NCBI GenBank assembly: GCA_027483665.1
Contig: JAIXUC010000025.1
Coordinates: 124,001-188,000 of the forward strand
Length of the DNA: 64,000 bases
Reading direction: 5' to 3'
Source: Comamonadaceae bacterium
GTDB taxonomy: Bacteria; Pseudomonadota; Gammaproteobacteria; Burkholderiales; Burkholderiaceae_C
Part shown: piece after piece, positions 50,165 through 59,137 of the stretch
Layout of the letters: every line of letters starts with the position of its first letter
Numbering within the stretch: position 1 is the stretch's first letter
The notes under the pieces: generated by a model
Told to the model about the DNA's origin: nothing
The model's input: the letters and a program-made list of their open reading frames with translations, nothing else
Databases searched by the model: none
Program-made: the position numbers and the translations under genes

Positions 50165-51364
50165 ATGAACGCTCATACTTTTTCCCGCAAGGCCTGCCGC
50201 ATGGGTGCGGCTGTCGCCGCGACCGCCGTACTGACTTGCCTACCTGCCCAGGCAGCCGACAAAGTGAAGATCGGCTTCCTGAGCACGCTGTCTGGGCCGG
50301 GCGCAGCGCTGGGTGTGGACATCCGGGACGGCTTCAATCTGGGCGTTCAGCACAGCGGCGGCAAGTTGGGTGGGCTGCCTGCCGAGGTGATCGTGGTCGA
50401 TGACCAGCAGAGCCCGGACGCAGCCAAGCAGACAGCAGACCGTCTCATCAAACGCGAGCGCGTCGACTTCATGACCGGGGTGGTGTTCTCCAACATCATG
50501 TTGGCAGTGGGCCAGCCTATCTTTCAGTCGGAGACTTTCTACATCAGTGCCAACGCGGGGCCATCTCAGTATGCGGGCGCCCAGTGCAACCCCTTCTTCT
50601 TCAACGTCGCTTGGCAAAACGACAACCTGCACGAAGCAGTTGGCAAGACCGTACAAGACAAGGGTTTCAAGAAGGTAGCCCTTCTTGCACCCAATTACCC
50701 CGCTGGCAAAGACGCACTGACGGGCTTCAAGCGGTTCTTCAAAGGCGAGGTGGTGATGGAGAGTTACACCCCACTGAACCTGCTGGACTACGGCGCAGAG
50801 TTATCCAAGATGCGCGCCTCGGGCGCCGATGCGGTCTACATCTTTTTGCCTGGTGGCCTGGGCATCAACTTCATCAAACAGTTTGTGGGTGCCGGCTTGT
50901 CCAAGGACATGACCTTGTTTGGGCCCGGATTCTCTGCCGATGAAGACGTTATTCGCGCAGTGGGCGAACCCATGCTGGGCATGTTCAACAGTTCGCATTG
51001 GGCGCATGACTTGAACAACGCGGCCAACAAGCGCTTCGTCGCCGACTTCCAGAAGACTTACGGCCGCATGCCTACTTTGTACGCCTCACAAGGCTACGAC
51101 ACCGCCCGGCTGATTGATGCCGCCGTGCGCGACGTGAAGGGCAAGATCGAAGACAAGGACGCGGTGCGCAAAGCCCTCAAAGCTGCGAAATTCGATTCCG
51201 TTCGAGGTGCCTTCAAGTTCAACAACAACCACTACCCGATTCAAGACTATTACCTGCGTGTCATCACCAAGAACGCACAAGGCGTTGTGACCAACCGCAC
51301 CTTGGGCACGGTATTCAAGAACCATTCAGACGCTTATGCGCCCGAGTGCAAGATGCCCAGTTGA
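50165..51364 (+). CDS. livK: Branched-chain amino acid ABC transporter substrate-binding protein
   Basis: Periplasmic binding protein of the Leu/Ile/Val-type importer. The 399-residue protein has a Sec signal peptide (cleavage after AQA) and a type I periplasmic binding fold (VKIGFLSTLSGPGAALGVDIRDGFNLG, VVDDQQSPD, FISANAGPSQYAGAQCNPFFF, LGMFNSSHW). CATAAT (50097-50102) is a possible -10 box with a 60-nt leader. First of the livKHMGF cluster; related proteins also bind aromatic acids or amides, so the ligand is not certain. Confidence 0.9.
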   Translation: MNAHTFSRKACRMGAAVAATAVLTCLPAQAADKVKIGFLSTLSGPGAALGVDIRDGFNLGVQHSGGKLGGLPAEVIVVDDQQSPDAAKQTADRLIKRERVDFMTGVVFSNIMLAVGQPIFQSETFYISANAGPSQYAGAQCNPFFFNVAWQNDNLHEAVGKTVQDKGFKKVALLAPNYPAGKDALTGFKRFFKGEVVMESYTPLNLLDYGAELSKMRASGADAVYIFLPGGLGINFIKQFVGAGLSKDMTLFGPGFSADEDVIRAVGEPMLGMFNSSHWAHDLNNAANKRFVADFQKTYGRMPTLYASQGYDTARLIDAAVRDVKGKIEDKDAVRKALKAAKFDSVRGAFKFNNNHYPIQDYYLRVITKNAQGVVTNRTLGTVFKNHSDAYAPECKMPS

Positions 51365-51408
51365 GCTTGGGCCTAAGCGTCGCTTGATGACCCAGCGTTT
51401 TTGATCTG

Positions 51409-52329
51409 ATGGACGGGGTATTGGTCCTTGAGCAATCGCTCAACGGGCTGCAGTTTGGATTGATGCTGTTCCTGCTGGCCGCCGGCCTCACGCTGGTGTT
51501 CGGCATCATGGACATGATCAACCTCGCACACGGCTCGCTCTACATGATCGGGGCCTATTTGGCCGCCACGCTCACGGCGGCCACGGGGTCCTTTTGGTTT
51601 GGCTTGGTACTGGCCATAGCGGCTACGGCGGTGCTGGCGGTGCTGCTGGAGCGCACCGTGATTCGTCGGCTGGTGCAGCGTGACCATCTGTCGCAAGTCT
51701 TGGGCACTTTTGCTGTGTTGCTGATGGCCAATGAAGCCGTTCGGATCATCTGGGGACCTCAGCCTCTGGCGCTCAATCCACCTGCTGCACTCGCCGGTCC
51801 GGTCAACCTGTTTGGGCTTTTCGACTACCCGGCCTACCGCCTTTTCATCATCGGTGTTGGTTTGGCCGTGGCCTTGATGATGTACTGGGTCATCACACGA
51901 ACCCGCCTGGGCATGCAGGTGCGGGCTGGTGCATCCAACCGGGAGATGGCACAAGCCATGGGGGCGAACGTCAACGGCCTTTTCACAGGTGTGTTTGCCG
52001 TAGGTGCCGGGCTTTGTGCCTTGGCGGGTGGCTTGCTGGGGCCATTGCTGTCGGTGCAGGTGGGCATGGGCGAGAGCATTCTGATCCTCGCGTTCGTGGT
52101 GATTGTTATCGGCGGCATTGGCTCGATTCGCGGTGCCTTGTTCGGTTCTTTGCTGGTGGGGCTGGTAGACACCGCGGGGCGCACGCTGGTGCCGCTGATG
52201 CTGGCGCAATTCATGGGGCCGCAGTTGGCGTCTTCTGTGGGGTCGGCCACCGCGTCCATCCTCATTTATCTGCTAATGGCAGCCGTTCTGTTCTTCAAGC
52301 CACGCGGCTTGTTTCCGGCCCATGGCTGA
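51409..52329 (+). CDS. livH: Branched-chain amino acid ABC transporter permease LivH
   Basis: Inner-membrane permease of 306 residues with about eight TM segments, start ATG 51409. Motifs of the family are GLTLVFGIMDMINLAHGSLYMIGAY near the N-terminus and the cytoplasmic coupling loop RAGASNREMAQAMGANV. It overlaps livM by 8 bp and lies 44 bp after livK. Confidence 0.93.
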   Translation: MDGVLVLEQSLNGLQFGLMLFLLAAGLTLVFGIMDMINLAHGSLYMIGAYLAATLTAATGSFWFGLVLAIAATAVLAVLLERTVIRRLVQRDHLSQVLGTFAVLLMANEAVRIIWGPQPLALNPPAALAGPVNLFGLFDYPAYRLFIIGVGLAVALMMYWVITRTRLGMQVRAGASNREMAQAMGANVNGLFTGVFAVGAGLCALAGGLLGPLLSVQVGMGESILILAFVVIVIGGIGSIRGALFGSLLVGLVDTAGRTLVPLMLAQFMGPQLASSVGSATASILIYLLMAAVLFFKPRGLFPAHG

Positions 52330-53326
52330 GGGCGCTTTGCAGCTGCACCACGCATTGCGGTGGCGCGCAGCGCTTATCTTGTTGCTGGCCCTGCTGGCCC
52401 TGCCGTGGGTAGCCCACGCCTTGGATGAAGCTTTCTACATTGGCGTGGCCAGCCGGGTATTGATCTTCGCCCTGGCAGCCACGAGCTTGAACCTGATCTT
52501 GGGCTTTGGCGGCATGGTCAGCTTTGGACATGCGGCCTATCTGGGTATCGGCGCCTACACCGTGGGCATCTTGATGGACGCCGGGTTTGCCTCAGCTTGG
52601 CTCGCTTGGCCAGCGGCTTTTGTGCTGGGCGGGCTCTTTGCCCTGTTGATCGGCAGCATCAGCCTGCGCACACGAGGCGTGTACTTCATCATGATCACGC
52701 TGGCCTTCTCCCAGATGCTGTATTTCTTGATGGTCTCGCTCAAGATGTATGGCGGCGATGACGGGCTGGCCTTGGCCAGCCGATCGTTGCTGTCCGAGAG
52801 CCTCGACCTCAACAACGACACGGTGTTCTATTACGTCGTATTGGCGCTGGTGGCCGCCGCTTTTCTGTTGGTTTGGCGTGTGCTGAATGCACGCTTCGGA
52901 CACGCGCTGCAAGGTATTCGGGAGAATGAAACGCGCATGGCAGCCCTGGGCTTTCCCGTGTTTCGTATCCAACTGATCGCTTTCACCTTGGCTGGGGCAC
53001 TGGCGGGATTGGCGGGCGCTTTGCTAGCCAACCAGGGCAGCTACGTCACGCCGTCGATCATGCAATGGAGCCAGTCCGGCATGTTGATGATCATGGTCAT
53101 CTTGGGAGGTGTTGGGCACCTGTACGGCGGCTTGGCTGGCGCTGCTGTGTTTCTCTTGTTGGAAGAGGTGTTGGTGGCCTGGACGGTGCATTGGCAGTTG
53201 GTTTTGGGGGCCGTGTTGCTGGCCGTGGTGTTGCTGTCGCCCAACGGGCTGCTCAGCTTGGCCAAGCGCTGGTGGCCCAAGCGCGGCGCGCCCAGTAGCC
53301 CTGAGCCAGCGGATCACGTGCGATGA
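52322..53326 (+). CDS. livM: Branched-chain amino acid ABC transporter permease LivM
   Basis: Second permease, 334 residues with about nine TM segments. Family features include LNLILGFGGMVSFGHAAYLGIGAY, RTRGVYFIMITLAFSQM, and the coupling segment ALQGIRENETRMAALGF followed by LAGALAGLAGALLANQGSYVTPS. Overlaps livH by 8 bp and livG by 4 bp. Confidence 0.93.
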   Translation: MAEGALQLHHALRWRAALILLLALLALPWVAHALDEAFYIGVASRVLIFALAATSLNLILGFGGMVSFGHAAYLGIGAYTVGILMDAGFASAWLAWPAAFVLGGLFALLIGSISLRTRGVYFIMITLAFSQMLYFLMVSLKMYGGDDGLALASRSLLSESLDLNNDTVFYYVVLALVAAAFLLVWRVLNARFGHALQGIRENETRMAALGFPVFRIQLIAFTLAGALAGLAGALLANQGSYVTPSIMQWSQSGMLMIMVILGGVGHLYGGLAGAAVFLLLEEVLVAWTVHWQLVLGAVLLAVVLLSPNGLLSLAKRWWPKRGAPSSPEPADHVR

Positions 53327-54090
53327 CGCAGCCGCTGTTGTCGGCCAAGGGTTTGGTCAAGCGTTTCGGCGGCGTCATGGCCACGGATCACGCCAGTTTT
53401 GACGTTCGAGCGGGCGAGATACATGCGCTCATTGGCCCGAACGGTGCGGGCAAGACCACCCTGATTAACCAACTGTGTGGCGCGCTGCAGCCAGACGCGG
53501 GCAGCCTGTCTTTGGCCGGTGAAGACATCAGCCAGTGGCCCATGCATCGCCGCGCACTTGCTGGCTTGGTTCGCTCCTACCAAGTCACCAGCGTTTTTCA
53601 AAGACTGTCCGCGCTGGACAACGTGGCGCTGGCCCTGCAAGCCAAAACTGGCAGCAGTTGGCAGTTTTGGCGCCCTGCCCGCCTGGAGCACCAACGCTAC
53701 GAGCAAGCGGCTCAACTGCTCCACGAGGTCGGTTTGGGTGACGCTTCAACCCGTCCAGCCAGTGCACTGTCCCACGGCGAACAGCGGCAATTGGAAGTGG
53801 GCTTGGCACTGGCCTTGCAGCCAAGGGTGCTGCTGCTCGACGAGCCCATGGCTGGTGTGGGGCCACAGGAGTCCGAGCGCATGGTCGAGCTGCTGCGAGG
53901 CCTGCGCGGACGCACCGGTTTGCTGCTCGTTGAGCACGACATGGACGCGGTTTTCCGATTAGCTGACCGCATCACGGTGCTGGTGGCTGGGCGTGTCCTG
54001 GCCAGTGGCACACCGGTTGAGATCGCCAACAACGCCGATGTGCGCCGCGCCTACTTGGGCGAGGAATCTGTGACAGCGAGCAGCCCTTGA
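53323..54090 (+). CDS. livG: Branched-chain amino acid ABC transporter ATP-binding protein LivG
   Basis: ATPase of 255 residues with Walker A GPNGAGKTT, signature ALSHGEQRQLEVGLAL and Walker B VLLLDEPMAGVGPQES, and the LivG-type insertion around TSVFQRLSALDNVALAL. It overlaps livM by 4 bp and livF by 4 bp. Confidence 0.93.
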   Translation: MTQPLLSAKGLVKRFGGVMATDHASFDVRAGEIHALIGPNGAGKTTLINQLCGALQPDAGSLSLAGEDISQWPMHRRALAGLVRSYQVTSVFQRLSALDNVALALQAKTGSSWQFWRPARLEHQRYEQAAQLLHEVGLGDASTRPASALSHGEQRQLEVGLALALQPRVLLLDEPMAGVGPQESERMVELLRGLRGRTGLLLVEHDMDAVFRLADRITVLVAGRVLASGTPVEIANNADVRRAYLGEESVTASSP

Positions 54091-54854
54091 CCAGTTCCGC
54101 TGAGCCTGTAGTGAGTTCGGCCAACACCGAGGGCGAAACCTTGCTGGAGGTGACTGGCTTGCAAGCCGCTTATGGCGCAAGCCAAGTGCTGTTTGATGTT
54201 TCCCTGCGAATTCAGGCGGGTCAAGCGGTGACGTTGCTGGGGCGCAATGGCATGGGCAAGACAAGCACAGTGCGCACCGTGCTTGGCCTCATGCGGGCAC
54301 GTGCGGGTGAAGTGCGCTTCTTGGGCGAGCGGATCGAGACCCAGTCGGCGGACCGGATCGCCCGCATGGGCTTGGCCGTGGTACCAGAAGGCCGTCAGAT
54401 TTTCCCGAACCTCTCAGTGCTGGACAACCTGCGGGCCTTTGCCGCCAACCGCAGCGCCAGCCCCAACCCTTGGACGCTGGAGCGCGTGCTGCACTTGTTC
54501 CCGCGTCTGGCGGAGCGCTTGAACCACATGGGCCAGCAACTCTCGGGCGGTGAGCAGCAAATGCTGGCTGTGGGCCGCGCACTCATGACCAACCCCCACC
54601 TGTTGGTGCTGGATGAAGCCACCGAAGGGCTGGCACCTTTGATTCGCGAAGACATTTGGCGCTGCTTGGCGCAGTTGCGAGCAGAAGGGCAAAGCATCCT
54701 GCTCATCGACAAGCACGTGCCGCGTTTGCTGCAATTGGCAAACAGCCACACCTTGATCGAAAAGGGTCGCGTGGTCTGGCAAGGGGGTTCTGCGGCCCTT
54801 GCTGCTGACCCGGGCCTGTGGTCGCGCTACTTAGGTCTGGCACAAGCCCAGTGA
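54087..54854 (+). CDS. livF: Branched-chain amino acid ABC transporter ATP-binding protein LivF
   Basis: ATPase of 255 residues with Walker A GRNGMGKTS, signature LSGGEQQMLAVGRAL, Walker B LLVLDEATEGLAPLI and the PEGRQIFPNLSVLDNL segment typical of LivF. The start is either TTG 54087 (overlapping the livG stop) or GTG 54111, neither with a strong ribosome binding site; the first 20 residues are not conserved. Confidence 0.92.
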   Translation: MTSSAEPVVSSANTEGETLLEVTGLQAAYGASQVLFDVSLRIQAGQAVTLLGRNGMGKTSTVRTVLGLMRARAGEVRFLGERIETQSADRIARMGLAVVPEGRQIFPNLSVLDNLRAFAANRSASPNPWTLERVLHLFPRLAERLNHMGQQLSGGEQQMLAVGRALMTNPHLLVLDEATEGLAPLIREDIWRCLAQLRAEGQSILLIDKHVPRLLQLANSHTLIEKGRVVWQGGSAALAADPGLWSRYLGLAQAQ

Positions 54855-54923
54855 TCTCCAGATGGAAAAGGCAGCCTGAGCCCACTACCATCGAATGTCC
54901 GAAACCATCTGAGTGGAGCGTTC

Positions 54924-55874
54924 ATGACCGGTTCGTCTTTTGCCAAGCTGAATGCTTGGCCAACTGCGCCTGCAGGCCACTTGTCGGTTCGGTCGCTTGT
55001 GGCGTCTGTGGCCCTGGTGGTGATCGCCCCGATGTCCTTGATGGGCAGCGGCGCTGCTCATGCGCAAAGCGCGCTGGACGGCATCAAGCAGCGTGGCCAG
55101 ATCGTGATTGGTTACCGAGAAGATGCCTCGCCTTTCTCTTTGGTGAACGCTGCTCGCCAGCCGATCGGCTATGCGGTGGAGTTGTGCCAGTTGGTGGCGC
55201 AAAGCCTGGCGACGCAACTCGGCGTAGCACCCAACGCCGTGAAGTACCTGAGCGTGCCAGTCGATCAGATCGAGCGCTACATGCAGGGCAAAACCGTGGA
55301 CATGCTGTGCAGCGCCACCTCCGACACGGCTGAGCGGCGCCGCAGCATGGATTTCTCGGCGCCCATCTACATCGCGTCGCTCAAAGTCGCGGTGCGCAGG
55401 AAAGACAACATCCAGTCCGTGGCGCAACTGTCTGGAAAGGCCGTGGCGGTGATTGGCAAAACCACTGCTGAGGCTGCCCTACCGCGCTACGCCAGCAGCC
55501 AAGGTTTGGGGTTCACGGTAGCGCGTTCGGTCAGTGCCGACGCAGCTTTGGGCCAGTTGAAACTCGGTTGGGTGGCGGGCTACGCCCGAGATGACGTGCT
55601 CCTATCCAGCCAGTTGGCTGCCCTGCCTGATCGAGCAGACTACGCCCTGCTGCCAGACAGCTTGAGCACCGAGCCAATAGCGATCGCGTTCACGCGGGGT
55701 GACCCTGCGTTTGCCAAGTTGGTCAACAGCACCTTGGCACAAGCGCACCGATCTGGCGCTTGGCAGGGGATCTATGACAAGTGGTTCATCAAGCCAATTG
55801 CGCCGCACGGCCAGTCATTGAACCTGCCCACCTCCGATGCATTGAAGGCCAGCTTCGCGCAACTCAAGCCTTGA
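54924..55874 (+). CDS. Amino acid ABC transporter substrate-binding protein, family 3 (orphan)
   Basis: Periplasmic binding protein, 316 residues, resembling the glutamate/aspartate (GltI-like) group. It has a long N-terminal region with a signal peptide (cleavage near AHA-QSA), then LDGIKQRGQIVIGYREDASPFS, QIERYMQGKTVDMLCSATSDTAERR, MDFSAPIYIASLKVAVRR and SLSTEPIAIAFTRGDPAF. GGAG precedes the ATG. It follows livF by 69 bp, but no permease or ATPase of its own type is nearby, so it either uses a system elsewhere or acts in a different role. Confidence 0.88.
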   Translation: MTGSSFAKLNAWPTAPAGHLSVRSLVASVALVVIAPMSLMGSGAAHAQSALDGIKQRGQIVIGYREDASPFSLVNAARQPIGYAVELCQLVAQSLATQLGVAPNAVKYLSVPVDQIERYMQGKTVDMLCSATSDTAERRRSMDFSAPIYIASLKVAVRRKDNIQSVAQLSGKAVAVIGKTTAEAALPRYASSQGLGFTVARSVSADAALGQLKLGWVAGYARDDVLLSSQLAALPDRADYALLPDSLSTEPIAIAFTRGDPAFAKLVNSTLAQAHRSGAWQGIYDKWFIKPIAPHGQSLNLPTSDALKASFAQLKP

Positions 55875-55888
55875 GCCGCCTGGTCCGG

Positions 55889-55922
55889 CAGCACCCAGGC
55901 AGTCGGCGAGACTCGGGTGCTG
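55889..55922. terminator. Hairpin between convergent genes, possible weak terminator
   Basis: CAGCACCC (55889-55896) pairs with GGGTGCTG (55915-55922), an 8-bp stem with an 18-nt loop, in the 70-bp gap between the orphan binding protein and sodB. No U-run follows on either strand, so it may be rho-dependent or a plain 3' stabiliser. Confidence 0.4.
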
Positions 55923-55944
55923 TCAGCAGCGCAAAGCCACTCGG

Positions 55945-56526
55945 TCAGGCGAAGTTCTTCTGCGCGAATTCCCAACTGACGAGTTGATCAAAGAAGGTCT
56001 CAACGTACTTCTGGCGCAGGTTGCGATAGTCGATGTAGTAGGCGTGTTCCCACACGTCAACCGTCAACAAAGCCTTGTCTGCGGTGGTCAGTGGCGTACC
56101 CGCTGCGCCGGTGTTGACGATGTCCACGCTGCCATCGGACTTCTTGACCAACCAAGTCCAACCAGAGCCGAAGTTGCCCACTGCTGACTTGACAAAGGCC
56201 TCCCGAAAAGCCGCGTAGCTGCCCCACTTGCTTGTGATGGCCGCAGCGAGCGCGCCAGTGGGCTCGCCGCCGCCTGCCGGCTTCATGCAGTTCCAGAAAA
56301 AGCTGTGGTTCCAGATCTGGGCTGCGTTGTTGTAGATGCCGCCGGTGGACTTGCGCACGATGTCTTCCAGAGACAAGGCTTCGAACTCGGTTCCTTTTTG
56401 CAGGTTGTTGAGGTTCACCACGTAAGCGTTGTGGTGTTTGCCGTGGTGAAACTCCAGGGTCTCTTTGGAGTAGTGCGGGGCCAGTGCGTCGATGGCGTAG
56501 GGCAGCTCGGGAAGCGTGTGTTGCAT
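55945..56526 (-). CDS. sodB: Superoxide dismutase [Fe] SodB
   Basis: Dismutes superoxide in the cytoplasm. The 193-residue protein has the metal ligands His27 (EFHHGKHH), His74 (QIWNHSFFW), Asp and His in [13 protein letters not shown]. The Gln in AAQIWNH and GSGWTWLV point to the Fe type. A TACAAT box on the minus strand (56597-56592) is a plausible -10 with a 60-nt leader. It lies 83 bp after xseA. Confidence 0.95.
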   Translation of the reverse strand: MQHTLPELPYAIDALAPHYSKETLEFHHGKHHNAYVVNLNNLQKGTEFEALSLEDIVRKSTGGIYNNAAQIWNHSFFWNCMKPAGGGEPTGALAAAITSKWGSYAAFREAFVKSAVGNFGSGWTWLVKKSDGSVDIVNTGAAGTPLTTADKALLTVDVWEHAYYIDYRNLRQKYVETFFDQLVSWEFAQKNFA

Positions 56527-56609
56527 GAGGTTCTCGGGTTACGGTTGATCGATGAGGGCGTTTGGGCAGCCAAGCCCCAGCGGCTGGCGCGATTGTAGGA
56601 AGGCGCGGT

Positions 56610-57911
56610 TCAAACGCCGCTAACCGTCACTTCAACCGCACCTTCAGCGAGGACGGCTTTCAGGGCTTGCCCCGGCACCACCTGTGAAGCCTTCAGCACG
56701 GTGCTGCCCTGTTCATCGGAGAGCCAGGCGTAACCACGCGCCAGCACGAGGTGAGGGTCCAGCAGGGACAAACGAAGACCAGCACGCTGCAATCGCTGTA
56801 ACTCCAGGGCCACACCACTGTCCAGACCGGCCTTGCGTCTGTCAGCCAAGTGTTGCAGGTGTCGCTGTTGGGCAGGTACTGCCATCTGCGAAGCGTGACG
56901 CAGTCTGTGCGCCAAGGCTTGCATTGAAAGGCGGCTGTCTGCCAAGCGCTGCGAAGGCCTGCCCAGACGGGCTTGCAACAGGTCAAGGCGCTGCGCTTGC
57001 CGGTCCAGCGCCTGTGACAGTGCATCGCGCAAGCGCTGGCCGTTCGCTGTCGACTCCATGCGCCAGTCGGCCAGGGGCCGAGCCGCCAACTCTGCGGCTG
57101 CAGTTGGCGTAGGCGCACGCACATCCGCACAAAAATCAGCGATCGTGAAGTCGGTCTCGTGACCAACACCACTGATAACGGGAACAGGACTCTGCACGAT
57201 GCAGCGAGCAAGGGCCTCGTCGTTGAAAGCCCACAGGTCTTCCAAAGAGCCCCCTCCTCGGACCAACAAAATGACATCGGGAGCGGGCGCGGTCGCCACG
57301 GATCTCATGGCGTACAAAGCACTCAGGGCCCAGACCAACGCCTGTGGTGCGCCCTCCCCTTGTACGGGTGCCGCAGCCAGGTAAATCGGTACGTGTGGCG
57401 CTCGCCTTCGCAAAGCGCTCAGCACGTCGTGCAATGCGGCAGCACCCAGCGAAGTCACCAGACCAATGGCCCGGGGCGCTTCTGGCAGCAGGCGCTTGCG
57501 GGAGGCTTCGAAGAGCCCATCGGCCTGAAGACGCGCTTTAAGTTGCAGGAACTGCTCGAACAAGCGTCCCTGACCAGACTGCCGCAGAGACTCCACCACC
57601 AGTTGCAAGTCGCCGCGAGGCTCGTAGACCGCCAATCGCCCGCGCAGCTCGACTTGCTGGCCATCTCGAGGGTTGAAATCGAGCAACTGCGCGGCGCGCT
57701 TGAACATGGCGCAGCGCAATTGGCCGGAATCGTCCTTGATCGAAAAATACAGGTGCCCACTGGCAGCGCGCGACACACCGCTCAGTTCACCGGCCACACA
57801 AACAGGGTTGAATCGGGCAGCCAAGGCATCGGCAATAGCAGAACACAACGCCCCCACTGACCAAATGCGTGCCGGTGTCAAGTCTGGCTTTGGAACTGCT
57901 GAAAAAGTCAT
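56610..57911 (-). CDS. xseA: Exodeoxyribonuclease VII large subunit XseA
   Basis: Large subunit of the single-strand exonuclease ExoVII in repair and recombination. The 433-residue protein starts at ATG 57911 (MTFSAVPKP) and has an N-terminal OB fold (VCVAGELSGVSRAASGHLYFSIKDD), then the catalytic domain with GLVTSLGAAALHDVLSALRRR, DVILLVRGGGSLEDLWAFNDE and SGVGHETDFTIADFCADVRAPTPTAAAEL, followed by a coiled-coil tail. The small subunit xseB is not in the window. Divergent from exbB. Confidence 0.95.
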   Translation of the reverse strand: MTFSAVPKPDLTPARIWSVGALCSAIADALAARFNPVCVAGELSGVSRAASGHLYFSIKDDSGQLRCAMFKRAAQLLDFNPRDGQQVELRGRLAVYEPRGDLQLVVESLRQSGQGRLFEQFLQLKARLQADGLFEASRKRLLPEAPRAIGLVTSLGAAALHDVLSALRRRAPHVPIYLAAAPVQGEGAPQALVWALSALYAMRSVATAPAPDVILLVRGGGSLEDLWAFNDEALARCIVQSPVPVISGVGHETDFTIADFCADVRAPTPTAAAELAARPLADWRMESTANGQRLRDALSQALDRQAQRLDLLQARLGRPSQRLADSRLSMQALAHRLRHASQMAVPAQQRHLQHLADRRKAGLDSGVALELQRLQRAGLRLSLLDPHLVLARGYAWLSDEQGSTVLKASQVVPGQALKAVLAEGAVEVTVSGV

Positions 57912-57974
57912 CGAAGTGTCACCGCTCAACAGTGGCGCGGCTCTGGCACCGCTTCCCCCATCTTCTGCACAAAC

Positions 57975-57997
57975 TTATCCACAGAATCTGTGGGTGA
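57975..57997. promoter_or_regulatory. Paired inverted DnaA boxes within a palindrome
   Basis: TTATCCACA (57975-57983) is a perfect DnaA box. It faces TGTGGGTGA (57989-57997), a 7-of-9 box in opposite orientation. Together they form the palindrome CCACAGA-A-TCTGTGG (57979-57993). The site is in the 154-bp gap between the divergent genes xseA and exbB. There is no AT-rich unwinding region, dnaA, or parAB near, so it is not oriC. It could be a DnaA-titration or DnaA-regulated site. Confidence 0.6.
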
Positions 57998-58065
57998 GAT
58001 GACGAAAAAAACATCAAGAAGGGTGGGCCATAATCAAACGCAGTTCCAACCCCCCCACGGAGTCC

Positions 58066-58713
58066 GTGTTGCTTTCCATCATACAAGCGGCAGGTTGGCC
58101 GATCTGGCCCTTGATCGCCTGCTCCGTACTCGCACTCGCTTTGGTAGTCGAGCGGTTTCTTTCTCTCAAAACCCAGAAAATTGCGCCTCCTCGGCTCCTC
58201 GACGAAGCCATTGCGGTATCTCGCTCAGCCATACCGGCGCCCGACGTGGTGATGCAGCTTGAGCGCAATTCCGCCATGGGCGAGATATTGGCCAGCGGGC
58301 TCCGCGCGCTGACCGTCAATCCCCGCTGCTCGGAGGCGGACCTTCGCGGCTTTATGGAAAGCACTGGCCGAGTGGTGGCTCATCGGCTGGAGCGTTACCT
58401 GACTGCCTTGGCCACCATCGCGTCAGCAGCGCCTTTGCTGGGCCTGTTGGGAACAGTAATCGGCATGATTGAAATCTTTGGGTCACAGGCGCCCGCTGCT
58501 GGCTCCGGCAGCAACCCCGAGCAATTGGCACACGGCATTTCGATTGCGTTGTACAACACCGCTTTTGGGCTCATCGTGGCAATACCGGCACTCATTTTCT
58601 GGCGCTACTTCCGCGCCCGCGTGGATGAACACTTGCTGGCTTTGGAAGTCGCCAGCGACCGATTCGCTCGCCATCTTTTGAACATGCGTCAATCCAAGGG
58701 ATTGGCCGCATGA
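58066..58713 (+). CDS. exbB: MotA/TolQ/ExbB proton channel family protein
   Basis: Inner-membrane subunit that energises TonB-dependent uptake using proton motive force. The 215-residue protein starts at GTG 58066 (a TTG one codon on is also possible) with GGAG upstream. Three TM segments are visible: IWPLIACSVLALALVVERF, TALATIASAAPLLGLLGTVIGMI and AHGISIALYNTAFGLIVAIPALIFW. It overlaps exbD by 4 bp. No tonB is adjacent. Confidence 0.93.
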   Translation: MLLSIIQAAGWPIWPLIACSVLALALVVERFLSLKTQKIAPPRLLDEAIAVSRSAIPAPDVVMQLERNSAMGEILASGLRALTVNPRCSEADLRGFMESTGRVVAHRLERYLTALATIASAAPLLGLLGTVIGMIEIFGSQAPAAGSGSNPEQLAHGISIALYNTAFGLIVAIPALIFWRYFRARVDEHLLALEVASDRFARHLLNMRQSKGLAA

Positions 58714-59135
58714 ATTTTCGACGGGCGTCCCGCGATGAGCCAGACATCAACCTGATCCCATTCATTGATGTGCTGTTGGTGGTTCTCATTTTTTTGATGT
58801 TGTCCACGACTTACAGCAAGTTCACCGAGTTGCAGGTGAAGCTGCCTACCGCTGATGCCCAGGCCCAACGCAATAACGCCAAAGAAATGATCGTGGCGGT
58901 GTCGAGCGATGGTCGCTACGTGGTCAACAAAACCTTGGTTCCAGACCGAAGCGTCGATAGCCTCGCCTTGGTGATGCAGCAAACGGCCAACGTCGGCCCT
59001 GAGACGGTGGTGATCATCAGCGCCGATGCGACGGCGGCGCACCAGTCGGTCATCACGGTCATGGAAGCTGCGCGCAGAAGTGGTTTGGTGCAAATCACGT
59101 TTGCCACGCAGAAATCAGCGCAAAGCTCCCCCTGA
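58710..59135 (+). CDS. exbD: Biopolymer transport protein ExbD
   Basis: Partner of ExbB, 141 residues: short cytoplasmic N-terminus (MNFRRASRDEPDINLIPFIDVLLVVLIFLM) with the conserved proton-relay Asp in the single TM helix, then a periplasmic domain (ADATAAHQSVITVMEAARRSGLVQI). ATG 58710 overlaps exbB. Followed 2 bp later by lpxK. Confidence 0.93.
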   Translation: MNFRRASRDEPDINLIPFIDVLLVVLIFLMLSTTYSKFTELQVKLPTADAQAQRNNAKEMIVAVSSDGRYVVNKTLVPDRSVDSLALVMQQTANVGPETVVIISADATAAHQSVITVMEAARRSGLVQITFATQKSAQSSP

Positions 59136-59137
59136 AT

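Noticed and set aside
57930-58065. The DnaA-box region as an origin of replication
   Set aside because: Only two boxes, no AT-rich unwinding element and no dnaA, dnaN or partition genes nearby.
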